From Phlebotomus papatasi (taxonomy: Eukaryota; Arthropoda; Insecta; Diptera; Psychodidae), in the NCBI RefSeq assembly GCF_024763615.1, contig NC_077223.1, positions 64,790,627-64,854,626 on the forward strand: 64,000 bases of DNA, written 5' to 3'. Shown in pieces: positions 47,791 to 60,148 of the stretch (the stretch's first letter is position 1; the number at the start of each line of letters is the position of its first letter). The notes beneath the pieces were generated by a model. It did not search any database. It saw only the letters and a list, made by a program, of their open reading frames with translations, and was not told the DNA's origin. Position numbers and translations under genes: made by a program.

Positions 47791-49751
47791 AAATTAGAGA
47801 AGTTAAATCTTACAGCTAAACTTTAGTTAGTTTGGGAGTTATTAAACACGAAAAACTTGCTGGCCGAATACCAATGAAAGTTTTTACCCAGCCATATATG
47901 TAATTGGGAAATATCGAGCAACATTTTGACAAAGTTTGAACCTGATCGGAGAGTATGATATGCTTATAACGATTACAGTAGATGGCATTCTTAAAAATCT
48001 CATTTAATTGAATTGATTTTAGCAAACAATTTTTACAAGTGCTTACAGGTTGGGACAGGAAATCGTTATCTACGTTAGCTTATCTTGCGAGTGGAAGAGG
48101 GAGTTAATCTTTAGATTTGTAGCTACCACGTATTACTTGTGTATTCCACGTGAGCTCTTTTATTTCTTGTATTTCAATTCTAAAGAAAGCAAATTATTTT
48201 ATTATTTAATAAGTAAAAAAACAGGAATATTTTGTACTATATTTTTAAAATTCAAATTTTTTTATCGTTTATAAAAAAAATATATATTATTTTTTAAAAG
48301 TTGTATCAGAGATACCGAGGTTTCATGCCTTACTCCTTTCATTTTCATTTATGTAAAGTTTTTAACTAACTTAAAAATATCTTTTATATTACCCCTATAA
48401 TAAATATTTAACTTCATGTTCAACTGTCTAGAACAAAATTTTCAGATAAATCTTCAATATTTCCGGATGTTTTTCTCAAAACATTCTCCAAACAAAGAAG
48501 CAGACTTTTTTAGTCCCGAATAGACAAAAAAAAGCCAAAAGTTTTTCCTACGCATGAAAAAATATATGTCTCTCCTCGTGGAAAATACCCAGTTAGAACC
48601 CATGATGATGTAAACTTCCCAGAGAGGGTGGCAAAAATATGTAAGTTGAAACCTAGAGAATATCTCTGAGAATTACTAATGTATTCAAATTTTTACCATT
48701 TGATTATGCAAATGTCTCTAAGAATACCCAAAGAACCATAACGCAGATTGAAATAATATTGACCCTATTTCATTTCAGAAAAATGTGTATGGTGATATCT
48801 TTCATCTCCACAACCCAAAGTCCCATGCAAGAACGCGCGAAAATCTCTCCTTGATGGCCATCATTCCACCCATCAGTTCTTCGGGTGCCGCAACAAAATA
48901 TCACTTTTTGCCCTCCTTGTAGCCTCGCTCCCCAAGTTACATGGCATGGTCCCGGAGATTGGGGGCAAGAGGAGAGAAATTTATGACCTTATTGCTCGAT
49001 TTGGAAAGCTGTTTAGGAAGTTCTCGATGTGTGTGGTATGCAAATAAAAAGCGAGAATAACTTTTTATGACTCTATGGCGGAACACAAGCTTCTGCCGCA
49101 TCTTGTGCCAGATTGTGAAGACAAGATAGACACATGAGAACGAACATTCTGTGGTATGAAAGACTTTTCCCCAACTCTTCTTGGCTAAGTTTCCACACTG
49201 AGTCTTGGCAAGATATGATGAGATTTTTTGGTAAAAAACTACGGAAAAAATAGGAATTTGTTACAAAATAAATATATTTATTTCACATAAAAATATTTGA
49301 CAGTTACAACTGACAGAATACAGTTGCTTTTTGACAGTTAATTTCTGTCAAAATTATACGTTAGAAATTTGAAACAAAATTAATGACTGTGGATACTTGA
49401 TGTTTCCAATTAAAGAATATAAGAATTTAAAAATATATATTCAAAGCTCCTAATAGTTTTTAAACTTACAACACTTAAAACTAATTTGGAAATTTTCCAA
49501 AGATTTTTATATTTCGAACAACTGTTCATAACCTTACTAGTTCATACTGTCATCACGAGAAGCAATGTCGTATCAAAACTGGTCGTGATACTTTTGGTTG
49601 AATCCAACCGATTTTGATGACATTTGTTAATTAAAATTAACATTATTTCTTCTAATTAATGTTTGATTGCAAAGTCACTGACTTTCTATGACAGATTTCA
49701 TGAGATAAACATCAGAAACCAAAAATCAAAGAAAATACAACAAATCAGATA
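47791..49751. other. Non-coding, island at 48550-49230
   Basis: No gene. The part at about 48550-49230 is less AT-rich and unrepeated in this window, with text such as tttatgacc and ctttttatgactctatggc. Confidence 0.45.
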
Positions 49752-50094
49752 CAGTGTCGGCCATAAGTTTCTTGACAAATCTATGTTCGAGAAACCAGAT
49801 GGAAAAATTAAAGATAAAATAACATTTTAAAATATTTCTTTTTGAAAATAAGTTGCTTGCAGTCCATAGATGTTATTTATGTATTTAAAAAAATTTAATT
49901 CTCTATTTCATATCAAAAATAACTTTTTTCCCAAACTAGAGCAATTTTCATCGGCCATAAGTTTCTTGACACATTTATAAAACTTACACAAAATGGTCAA
50001 ATACGTGCAACTAACTTCTTGTAAGCCAGTTATGTTATTAAATTATGTAATTTGAGAGACAAAATAGTAGCTTTGAACATTTCTAAAGTGCCCC

Positions 50095-50350
50095 AGAGCA
50101 CAGATATTGCAAAAATCAATCGCAAATTGAGAAAAGTGGTAAAAATGGCTGGGTGACTCCTTGGATTTCATGTATATGCAAGTCCAATATGAATTAAAGG
50201 TTTCAGTTTTATTAAAACATATTAAAAAGATTAGTATGCAACCTTTTGTCCTAATTGGACTTGCTTACCTATGAAATCCAAGAAGTCACCCAACCTTCTT
50301 ACCACTTTTCCCAATTTGCGATTGATTTTTGTAATATTTGGTGCCTGGGT
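50095..50350. repeat. Palindrome inside Tc1 element B
   Basis: Arms of roughly 90 bp are inverted copies (caatcgcaaattgagaaaag against cttttcccaatttgcgattg; tgactccttggatttcatg against tatgaaatccaagaagtca). They surround about 60 bp of AT-rich sequence. It is probably an inverted duplication of transposase-region DNA or a MITE insertion. Confidence 0.7.
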
Positions 50351-50965
50351 CTCTTCAGGAACTAGCTGATTTTCAATTTTTGGAGCTGATATCATGAGGA
50401 TACTATCAGATGTGCGTATAATGCAGTCATTAACCCTTTGAGTTGAAACCCTGGTTTTGCCAGCAGCGTTTACCAGATGTACTCTTGTCTCATTACTATA
50501 AATTTTAACGATTTTAAGTATATCCTGTCATAATTGTCCATAAAATTAAACAATTGACGACGTAGATTCCTTCCGGTAGTATTTTTTGACGATTATCCAA
50601 CATTTAACTTCTTCTAACTTACCATTCTTAAAGAAATTATAAAGTAACAAAAAATACATTATTTTATTATCATTTATAATCATTTTTATTTATAAATTGA
50701 CCATTGAAAACTTTAGAAATGTGTAAATCCACTACTTGTCTCTCAAATGACATAACTTTATAACATAACTGGGTTAAAAGAAGTTAGTTGCACGTATTCG
50801 ACCATTTTGAGTAAGTTTTATAATCGTGTCAAGAAACTTATGGCCGATGAAAATTGCTCAAGTTTGGGAAAACAATTATTTTTGATATGAAATAAAATGA
50901 AGTTAAATACATAAATAACTTCTATGAATTATAAGCAACTTATTATCAAAAAGAAAAAAAATTGT

Positions 50966-51224
50966 AGAGCGTATGGCCCATTCGACAGTTATTAACCCAG
51001 TCGACGGCCAAACCCACCAATCCAAATCCTTTATTCCTTTCACACGCCTAACCCTACCATCTCAAGGCTTGTTGCTTCTGGCAACTAACATCAGTACTTC
51101 AGTGAGTGAGCATCGGTCGCCGTGGACAGTTCATTCCGTAGAAGTTGAAAGATGGATGGCACCTTCAGTTCCCCATTTTTCCCTAATAACTTATATTATT
51201 TTAGTGAGCCCCATCAGGGCTTAC
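50966..51224 (-). repeat. Family S retroposon-like repeat, copy 2, nested in Tc1 B
   Basis: Reverse complement of the repeat at 4357-4650. It splits the right arm of element B between ttatcaaaaagaaaaaaa and the outer Tc1 motif, so it inserted after the Tc1 copy. Confidence 0.65.
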
Positions 51225-51515
51225 AAAATATTATTTTTTCTAATCAGTTTTTTTCACCTGTTTCTCGAACATCGATTTGTCAAGAAACTTATGGCCGACA
51301 CTGTATGTCAATATTTGTTTAATTTATGTTACTTGATTTACAAATTTCAATCAGTAGAATAAGTATGTCGAACAGAGAAAGATTGTGCTATATACAATAT
51401 GTTCATTTTGCTCTGAGCGCTTCAAGTAAAATTACTGTCTACGAGATACTGTCCGTTTAACTATTGCAAATTCAAACATTATTATTTAAAAATACAGTAA
51501 TAATAATTAAAAATT

Positions 51516-51724
51516 GCAAGCCATGGTGAGGAGACCTCGGCCTCGAGGCAGACCTAGGACAAGGTGGCTGAATCAAATTCAGAATCTTGCCTTGGAACGC
51601 CTCGGGATCGAACCCGAACATCTTCCTGAAGTGGCGGAGGATCGACAAGCGTGGGCTGCTAAGTTGGATGTCATGGGCCCGCGACCCCAATAGGGATAAG
51701 CGGTTGAAAATGAATGAATGAATG
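51516..51724 (+). mobile_element. 5'-truncated LINE tail with 14 bp target-site duplication
   Basis: Flanked by perfect aataattaaaaatt (51502-51515 and 51725-51738). The 209 bp insert reads RPRPRGRPRTRWLNQIQ..., then LERLGIEPEHLPEVAED, the C-terminal motif common to several LINE polyproteins, and ends in a (GAAT)n tail. It is very similar to the inverted copy at 24481-24706. Both copies are truncated at nearly the same 5' point. Confidence 0.88.
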
Positions 51725-51738
51725 AATAATTAAAAATT

Positions 51739-53133
51739 AGTAAAAGTTTCATGAATCTAACATAATGACCTAAATGCGTAAATACCCAGCCAAATACATT
51801 ACTTTGATTTCTCGTATCATGCCGTCAATTTGCTATCAAAATTAATTATTATAAGTTATTAAAGGTTTAAATTAAAAAGGATATTTAAATATATTTCATT
51901 GGTTCATAATTTATTTTGTCGATCTAACTCTCTTCTACTTAAGGGTCTTAAGGACATTCCAAGAAGTTTAATTCATCAGCCGAAGACCTCCTCCCATTGG
52001 AAATTGACGAGGAAAATTGAGAGGAGTGTCACTTTTTGTGGAGGAGCTAGACAATATTGCAAACTGCTGGGAGGGTATGAGTTGGATGTATTTATTAAAA
52101 GGCACTCCGGAATCCGGATCCCCCTGTGAAATTCACTACCCTATGATATGTATGACACCATGTCGTATGAAGTATGGCCACTTAGCTCGATTACATATTC
52201 CCCTGGGATGAGATGGTGTTTATATCAAAGAGCGGCATGTGAGATGATGAATTGGCGCCCTGAGCTGTCACATATGCCGCTTTGGCGAAGGCTCTAAAAT
52301 CTACACAAAACATCCAGCATCTTCCCAGACTCACCCACCCCTTTTAGTCCTCCAGAATCTTTGGCTGCAATTGAAACAATTCCGGAGCTGGAGACGTCTT
52401 GAGCCGCCCCAAACCCATATCTCTTTGGTTTATTTAACACGTCCACAAAATATCGTTTCTGACAGCTGGCAAAAATATGCATCCCAAACTCTTCCTTCTC
52501 ACCATCTCCGTGGCGGAGGAAAATGTGCTGAAGCTCGATATGAAAATTTATTGAAGCATCCGAATGGCGACAATAAATTGCGTCTCTGTCAGATTTAACC
52601 ACGAGTTTTTGGAAGCGAATCCCAAAGAGAGATTTCTGGGAATGGTTTTCTGTGGTGTCAATTTGAATATGGTTCTGCCATTTGAGTGGTATTTTTGCTC
52701 CAGCAACCACAAATATTCTGAATCAGCTCCTGTCTATATTCCTAAATGCCAAAAATTCTCAAACAATACTGCACTGTGGTTTTTAGCTGTCCTATGCTGG
52801 AAAACTTTCTAAATTTATCCCAATTATCAAATATGAATAACTGCAGGTGCAGCCTAGAGAATTATTTTACTGGAATGCTAGAGCGACTTATTACATTTCC
52901 CTTTTCCTGCCAACTTCTTAAATTGGGATTTCTTACAAAACATTGTCCTCGAAATTGTGATTTCACATGGCAAGATTTCATTCCTAAGTGACTTTTGCCA
53001 CGATATTTTCCCTTAAGTTGCTTTTAATTGTTTCCACAAGACATGTTTTTAGCACATTTTATTGCTCTCGTCTCTTGATGTTTTATGTAAGGATAATTGT
53101 ATTTCTATCCTCTATTTAAGATTCATGCAATTT
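51739..53133. other. Lower-repeat island, no gene supported
   Basis: About 51930-53030 is less AT-rich. A 138-codon minus frame (52294-52710) has no recognisable domain. A short imperfect hairpin (52227-52286, agcggcatgtga against tcacatatgccgct) lies here. Confidence 0.45.
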
Positions 53134-53520
53134 TACTGCTCGAACTCAAAGGGAGGGCAGTTATATAAATTGACTTTTTTTCATCTTGCTACTGTGCTGG
53201 AGCTTAAGCGGCAAAGATATCAACTTCCAGTTTTCAATGACCCCCAATAAAAAAAGCAATATCTCCATCCGTTTTTTTTTTTTCTTTTTCACCTTATCCC
53301 TCTAAATTCCCTCCAAAACCATGTTTTTAGATTTTTTCAATTTCTTTCTTTTTTGGATATGTTTTACAAGTGGTCCAGGCGAACATTTCGTCCAAACATA
53401 CCTACAACCTGAAAAAATAGCCATCTTGAATTTTTGAAGGAAAAAGTTTTTACTACATTAGAGGGTTTATTTTTTCAACCGATTTGGATAAGTTTGGAAT
53501 CCCAATCGGTAGGAAATTTA
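53134..53520 (+). repeat. rep-A repeat, copy 4 (3' truncated)
   Basis: Starts actgctcgaactcaaaggga, followed by gatatcaacttccagttttc, aatgacccccaataaaaaaag, gtggtccaggcgaacatttc and aacatacctacaacc. The 3' third is missing. Confidence 0.72.
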
Positions 53521-53700
53521 AAAAAAAATATGTATTCTAATAAAAAAGGTCCCGCGTGGTGCAAATGGGAAGGGCGTTCGGATCTTGGGTAATTATAAGA
53601 CCCTTAACTCAACTGTCATACTTGTGGGTTGTCAGTAATAACGAATTAGGCAAGAACAAAGAACAGCTAGAGCGGTCTTGATGAAATTCGGTATAAGCGG

Positions 53701-53893
53701 TCTTCAGACTAGAGGCTTAGCCCAGTTCCCGAATATATCAAAATCTTAGGTAGCGAGAAATTGTATTACTTTTTGAGAACTTAATAGGTCATTTATCTTT
53801 AATAATCCAATCCCAAGTTAGACTATTCTAAAACATCTCGATTGATAAGAAATTAGAGTAGTCAAGCCATATGGCTAAGCCTTAGGTCTGAAG
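53701..53893. mobile_element. MITE family M8, clearest copy
   Basis: Inverted ends tcttcagactagaggcttagcc and ggctaagccttaggtctgaag enclose about 150 bp. Related copies are at 7010, 13826 and 47593. The flanking duplication is not clear. Confidence 0.6.
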
Positions 53894-53999
53894 CCCATAA
53901 TGGGGTCAGTTTATGACTTAATCTTTTAAGAACGAGAAAGTCAAAAATTGAGGGTCAGAAAAAATCATTTTTCTGACAAAAATTTTTTATTTTAGATCA

Positions 54000-54240
54000 C
54001 CGGTGACACAATCATCTTTAAAAGGGTTAGACTTTTTATCCATGCATACCGGCCCATCATCTCATCCCTCATTTTGGCAGTCCCCATACAAAATGAGAAT
54101 ATTTTGCCTTTCTCGAAAAAGATAGAATGCTGAAATTTGGCATGGGTACAAAACTTAAATAATAAAGACTTTTAACTATGCATACAAACCCCCTCCTCCA
54201 TCGCCCTTTCCGATAGTCCTAATCCTTCGGTAACCGGTGA
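54000..54240. repeat. Possible MITE with CACCGGTGAC ends
   Basis: The palindromic motif tcaccggtgac at the left is matched by ggtaaccggtgacc at the right, about 220 bp apart. A related phrase (caccagtgacctactggtcc) is at about 8376. Boundaries are approximate. Confidence 0.35.
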
Positions 54241-54751
54241 CCCTGGCTCACAGATTTAATTGACAAAATCTTCGTAGAAATATTAAGTTAAATAACCCTT
54301 AACGTAATTCTTAAAAGATTCCATTAACTACTAATTACTTCTACTCCTTCTACTCTTACTTCTAATTATTATCAAAATTCGTTACAGAAATAAATAATGT
54401 ATAATAAAACAGATTCATAAATTTGCAATTAGTAAAAATAAAATTATACTATTTTGCAATAAAAATATATATTTTTTTATAAAACAACGCAACTGGGAAA
54501 CTGTTTTTTTTTTGAAAAAAAAAAAATTATATTTAATATTTAAATTTTAAAGGTTTTGGAAATTTGATGAAAAATTGTCCGATAGGTTCTTAGAAATCTA
54601 GAGGGAACTTCAAATTAAATTATTGTTCTACCTCGTAAAGTCTTAAATCAGAAATAGACTAAGGCTGATCCTTGAGAATATTAATCCATAAAATTAGATG
54701 GTAAAGAAAATTTGTGTAAAAAACCTCTAATAAATTCTCGTGAGACTAGGT

Positions 54752-55580
54752 AAATTATTTATGGCATCAGCTGAATTTATGGGGATTGCCTGACCTGGAA
54801 AAGCAGCACGAAGTAGTGGATATCCTCTTGTCCGCAAAATTTTCATATAGAAAAAGCTCTGCAAACAAATGATTTTCACAAATTTCTCTAATCTCACCCC
54901 TAAACTCTCGTGTATGATAACTAGGGTTTGTGTTGATTACCCCAATTTTTACGAACTAGATTCTCGAGAATCAGTATTGAGTGGTTCTGAGTCTATTTGG
55001 GGCTTTACAATAGACGCTACCCCAAGTCCGGAAACAATTAATTTTTGCGTGATTTAACATGGACAATGAGGAAGATTTCCGAAAGAGTGAAATGCTGAGA
55101 AAGGTCCTTTTTCCACTTGATTGATGGGTGGAGAATTTGTTGCGGTGTTGCTATTTAATAAAGTGTCAATGAATACGATTCCCATGTGAATTCTCTCACT
55201 GAATACGCCTGAACGCCCCGCTTTTCAGGAGTTGCGTATCAAATTTTACTGAGCACAGCGAATTTTCATGGCTGGCGGATGATGAGGTGGAACAAATCAC
55301 ACTTTACACTGTGAGTGTCAATTTCCACAATAGGATTTCCATATATGCCATTGCCAAATGTATAACTTGGTATGGATGAGATAAGTAAGATGTCAATGGA
55401 TTTATCGTGTGGAAAGATGATGTGTGGCCGGGGTGAGATTTGAGGATTTTGGCGGAAATCATTTGTTTGCAGAGCTTTTTCATCTGTGAAAATTTCCCGG
55501 ACAGGAGGATATCTGCTACTTCGTACAGTTTCTCCAGGTCAGGCAATCCCCATAAATTCAGCTGATGCCATAAATTAGTT
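54752..55580. repeat. Inverted duplication of a coding-like 120 bp segment
   Basis: The segment 54752-54872 (+) and the reverse complement of 55455-55580 are about 85-90 percent alike by eye. Both contain tttatggcatcagctgaatt, ggggattgcctgacctgga, acgaagtag and aaaaagctctgcaaacaaat. On the minus strand the right copy reads GLPDLEKLYEVADILLSGKF then SQMKKLCKQMISAKI. The left copy reads GLPDLEKQHEVVDILLSAKF and then shifts frame by one base and stops. I recognise no protein family. No flanking splice sites or longer coding frame are convincing. Confidence 0.6.
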
Positions 55581-55887
55581 GCCTTGTCTCAACGCGAATT
55601 ATTTTACCGGGAGAGATGGGAATTTTTGCTTGGTGAAGCAAGTCCTTTTCTAAAGCATCAGAACCCACCCTAAATCCCCATTCGCGGAGAGTACATCGAA
55701 CGATTCTTCCGGTATTTTATTCCGCACAATTTTGGATGAGCTTGAGAGAAAGGCTACCCGACACTGAGAAAAAAATTTGAGAATTTTTATAAAATTTACT
55801 CTTGTGTACAATTTGTGTTAAACTAATATTCTGAAATTTGATGTATTTGGAAGATAACTTTACATTGAAAAAAATAATTCAACTGTA

Positions 55888-56106
55888 AGGGAAAGCACGC
55901 TACCTTCGGGTGACTCAAGCTTCGAACAAAACATTTTTAAATATGTTTTTAATGAATTTTATTCATTATAATATTATATATAAATAGCTAATCTAATGCT
56001 TCAAATTTCCAAGGAAAGAGCCGTGAGTCAAAATTATTAAGAACTTAGAAAAAAAAAAATTGAGGTGTCCGAAGCTTGAGTTGTCCGAAGGTAGCTCGCT
56101 TTCTCC
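55888..56106. mobile_element. TA-flanked MITE, family M1, copy 2
   Basis: A 219 bp element with ends AGGGAAAGCACGCTACCTTCG and CCGAAGGTAGCTCGCTTTCTCCT-like, flanked by TA. It shares the internal phrase gaagcttgagttgtccgaag with the copy at 5484-5686. Confidence 0.8.
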
Positions 56107-56108
56107 TA

Positions 56109-59100
56109 TGCCGAAAAAAAATAAGCGGTAAAAAAATTAATCACTAAAAACAAATAAATTTGACCAATAAAATATATTATTATTACTGTGTTATCAAACT
56201 AGGATTTTTCAAATTAAATTTCGAATAAAATCTTTCATTATAAGTTTGAGAACTACCTCGATAACTATACTATTGTAACTGAGGTTGTACAGCTTCGTAC
56301 GGAAAATGATGTCAAAGATTTAAATTTTGTATTGAATACAACTCAAAACCGAATCAATTATACCACTTTGTCAAAAAAATCTTTTACTGATTAGGTTCAT
56401 AATTCAGCCTTACTAAATTTCTGGAAATCCTTGGATTCTCCTCTATACAGGAAAATGAAAATTTAGTGGCGATTTTTACGAAGCTGCCTTGATTTCCTCA
56501 GCTGCGTACAACATTTTTGCCACCTATGTCAGCCTCATATTCCTAAGAAACCTTACATCACCGGACAGAAAAATTTGCGTATCATCACTGCCTAGATGGA
56601 ACTTTCATCTACTTGTTTTCACTGTTTGCAGGAGGTATCACGCATTAAAAAAAAACAATTTTGTTACATGTCTTTAGACACTTGGAAAACCATTTTTGCA
56701 CTGCATTCTGACAGTCAGTTAAGTGCTTGCTTTTGTGTGATACGCTCATAATCACCTATTGTAATCCTCAGTTTTTCTCTAACACCTCCAATCGGTCTTA
56801 CAGAACATATTTCGGACATAACTGATTTTGAAAATGACTCGCCATCAATTTAAAATGAGATGTTGGAAGTTCCACTTTAAAACAAGGAAAATTGAATGAG
56901 AAATACTCAAAATACATCGAAGTGGCAATTAAAGAATCAAATCCACGATGAGCAGTTTGGTTTAATCACTTGGTTTTTACGAAGCTGCAAAATTCAAATT
57001 TCCTGAGCTGCAATGGTGGGAATTTTTTTGAATTTTCATCCTCTCACAAAAAAACCCATTCGATCAAAAGATTTCCATGATGAATATTAACCTTGATAAA
57101 CCCTCTTATAACTTGGAATAGTTGTTTTTTTTTTTCGAAAAGACACTTGAAACGTGAAAAAGTGCATAAAATATTACACATCAGAATTACGATTTTAAGC
57201 TGCCCATTTTTATTTTTCCCTTTTGGATCCCGGAAAAAAGGCCTGGGTTACCAAATTTGTCATGAAATGTGAGATGTTGGACTACCTATTAGAATATATG
57301 ATCATGGATGAAATTCATTTAATAACTTGGAAAATAATCAACTTTTACGAAGCTGCAAAACCTTCCCCTAAACGAATTTTGAGAACTAAGAATTCTTAAG
57401 ATGAAGAAGAACTAAGAATCTAGTTCCTCTACATCTTACAACAATTCACAGACTGAAATTATGTTTCAAACTATAATATATGCATTAATTAAGATTTAAA
57501 AGAAAAATAAGCTAACGACTTCCTGAAAAACTTCAAAATTAAAGCTTGGAGGTATCGAAAATAAGGAGATTATTAAAAACCAATCTTAAAACAAGTACAG
57601 CAAATTAATACGCTTATAGAAAAAAATAATTTAGATTTTGTTATTTCACTTTACGATTAATCTCAGTACAATGCCTGAGCTTTTAGTCATCTCGGTTTCA
57701 GGAAGATTCACCGGGGGCACGGTGCAGAATCATATATAAAATCAGCCAACGCCGGGTTTTATACCACTTCCTTTTGTGGACTTTCTCTCATGCCCCATGG
57801 GGACTTTCGGGGAGAGAAATTGTGCGACACCGGAAGCACTTTATCCCGAAAACTGTGGCGGACTGCTGGCTTTCTGGGCTACATGGCGGGACTTCTCTGG
57901 TTAATAAATTTAATTTTATTGTACCTCTAATTTTCCGGAATCATTTGATTTACAGCGCAGCAGTTCCCGTTAAAATATGCAAAACGCATATTGTACATTC
58001 GGCTTTTCTCCTAAAAACCATGAGCACATGAGAAACTCCCCCACATGGGAAAATCAATTGTTTCACACACATTACAATAATTCTGCCATTGTTGGATTAT
58101 TTGCATTTTTTCCGCACATTTTGAATTCTCAGAAAAAAAAATCCAAAAGAATGACCAAATAGTCAGAAAATCTGTGGCATCGAAGAAACATTCTGGCGAC
58201 CAGAATAAACTTGCATAAATATCGCATTTAAAATATAAATTTCAAGATGTTTCTCTGCGTCGAGGACAAATCATAAATGCAAATTAGTGACTCCATTCTC
58301 TGCAAACAAATTTTGGGGATTTTTTTTCTGCATAAGTCTGCCCTTCTGCGTTGGTTTCTGTGCCAGAGAGAAAATATCGCATTTATCATAATTTGAATAA
58401 CAATTTTGTTGGAAAATTCACCATATGCAGAGAAAGTCGGTGTGAGAAGGTTCCCGCTATGGCATTTTTCATTCTAATTAATTTCCCTCTGACTCATTAA
58501 AGAGTTGTTAAAATGAATTCTATGATTCAGGCATGGGTAACATTATGTAAAAATTTAGATTTGAAAAAAATTAACCATTACTTTTACCATTACAGTGAAC
58601 TTACAAGCTTTTGATATTCAACTTTCAATAATTTTTTCAAAAATTTTAAAAATTATACTTATAAGAGATATTATTGATCATTTCATTTAAAATTCACCAC
58701 TAGAGTCTGTACTGTATTATAAATTAAGTTCAAAAATTTGAAAAATCATTCTTTGAATAATTTCAACAATGAATAATTTTCTGTAGTTAAATTCCCAGAA
58801 AACTTTATCATCAATTGATGAGAATCAGTTCAAGAACTTATATCATCATGATGTGAAAATTTGCAGAATTTTTCAGCCAAAATCTCTTTAGTTAGTATGT
58901 AAAGTAAACACATCTTTTAGACAATAAAAATACAATTTTATTCCTCTTACACACTTTTTATATCAAGGAAATTTCACGAATTCAAAATTAGTATCCCTTC
59001 TTTTTCAAACGTATATTTGAATATTACTATCTCACTTTTTCGCACTTAAAGAATTACACAAAATTTAATTTAGATAGAGTATGAAAGAATAGGAAAAACA

Positions 59101-59525
59101 GATGAAAAGCTTTTAAAAAGGTTATAGATGTGAATTTTGACTTCATGAACTTTGAACTTTCTCCTAATCTAGAAAATGATCCAGAACTACTACCAATAAA
59201 ATGCCTAAATCTTATAAAAGTAATCCAAGATATTTAAGGTATTTGAATTTATACCAAAAAATAATACGCTTAATTTTATCTTAATGTTATAGTGTCATTT
59301 AAAGTTCAAAATTGAGTACAATAAGTAAATTCTAAACACAATTTTTCCAAAATTTAAGTTGTTTTCAAAATGCTAAAATAAAATAGTTTAAAAGTACAAA
59401 CTTTCAGAGCTTTTTATAAATTTATACAAAAATTACTAGAATGAAAATAAATAATTACTCTGAACGATTCCCCTTCTTATTGTAACTTGTCATTTTCACT
59501 TAAATTATAAATTAACAAAGAAACA
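56109..59525. other. Non-coding region with a direct repeat
   Basis: The phrase gagatgttgga ... taat(a/c)acttgg ... ttttacgaagctgcaaaa occurs twice (about 56860-56985 and 57270-57360), and tttttacgaagctgc again at about 56475. This looks like an old local duplication. A less AT-rich island lies at about 57690-58520. No gene is supported. Confidence 0.45.
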
Positions 59526-59529
59526 CATT

Positions 59530-59897
59530 ATTTCTTATTATTTACCATCACTTTTATATAAATATATTGACCACTGAAAACTTTAGAAATGTGCAAACCC
59601 ACCCCTAAATAAAATAACTTTAAAATATAATCGCATTACATTGACATAGTTGCATGTTTCTGATAATTTTGAAATACTTTTCAATTGAGGCAACAAAAGT
59701 TTGACTCATGAAAAATTATCAACTTTCGAAAAAACAATTATTTTTATATGAAATGAAATATATTTTTTTAATACATAAATAAGATCTACGGACTACAAAC
59801 AACTAATTTTCAAAAAGAAAAATATGAAAAATCTTTCATTTTTTCCACCTGGTTTATTGGATGTACATTTGGCAAGTCATTTTTGGCAACCAGTGTA
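59530..59897. mobile_element. Right-end remnant of the Tc1 A/B family
   Basis: Collinear with the right arms of elements A and B: gaaaactttagaaatgtg, gcatg..tga.aattttga, aaaaattatcaactttcgaaa, taaataagatctacggacta and a decayed end tttggcaaccagtgta. It is the most diverged of the three copies. Confidence 0.6.
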
Positions 59898-60148
59898 AGG
59901 TGAAGGCATTAGAAATGTCCTACTGATCAAATTGCATTTTGTACTGAAAAACTGAATAATTTCTTATGAACCAAAAGGTTATCAATTTCGATTTATTAAT
60001 ATAAAAAAAATCCGAAATTGATAACTATTTCCCTAAATGTGCTGAAATTTGAAATGAAAACTAATGGTTGCAACAAATTGGGTAGTATATTTTAGTACAA
60101 ATATAATCATTAAAAGTTAAATTTAGTCAGTAAAAGGTAAATAATTAA

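Larger units (their letters stand above)
49752..51303 (-). mobile_element. Tc1-like element B with IR/DR ends, decayed and invaded
   Basis: Precise ends CAGTGTCGGCCATAAGTTTC and GAAACTTATGGCCGACACTG with TA on both sides. The motif tcggccataagtttcttgac occurs twice in each arm: left at 49757 and 49951, right at about 50827 and 51280. A transposase remnant on the minus strand (about 50400-50470) reads VNAAGKTRVSTQRVND. A 250 bp palindrome (50095-50350) and a family S repeat (50966-51224) lie inside. Confidence 0.85.

Noticed and set aside
52227..52286. Short hairpin (agcggcatgtga/tcacatatgccgct) as a possible pre-miRNA.
   Set aside because: The paired stem is only about 14 bp with bulges and a large loop, too short for a miRNA precursor.
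52294..52710. 138-codon minus-strand ORF.
   Set aside because: No recognisable domain, no codon-level signs of selection visible, and no splice context.
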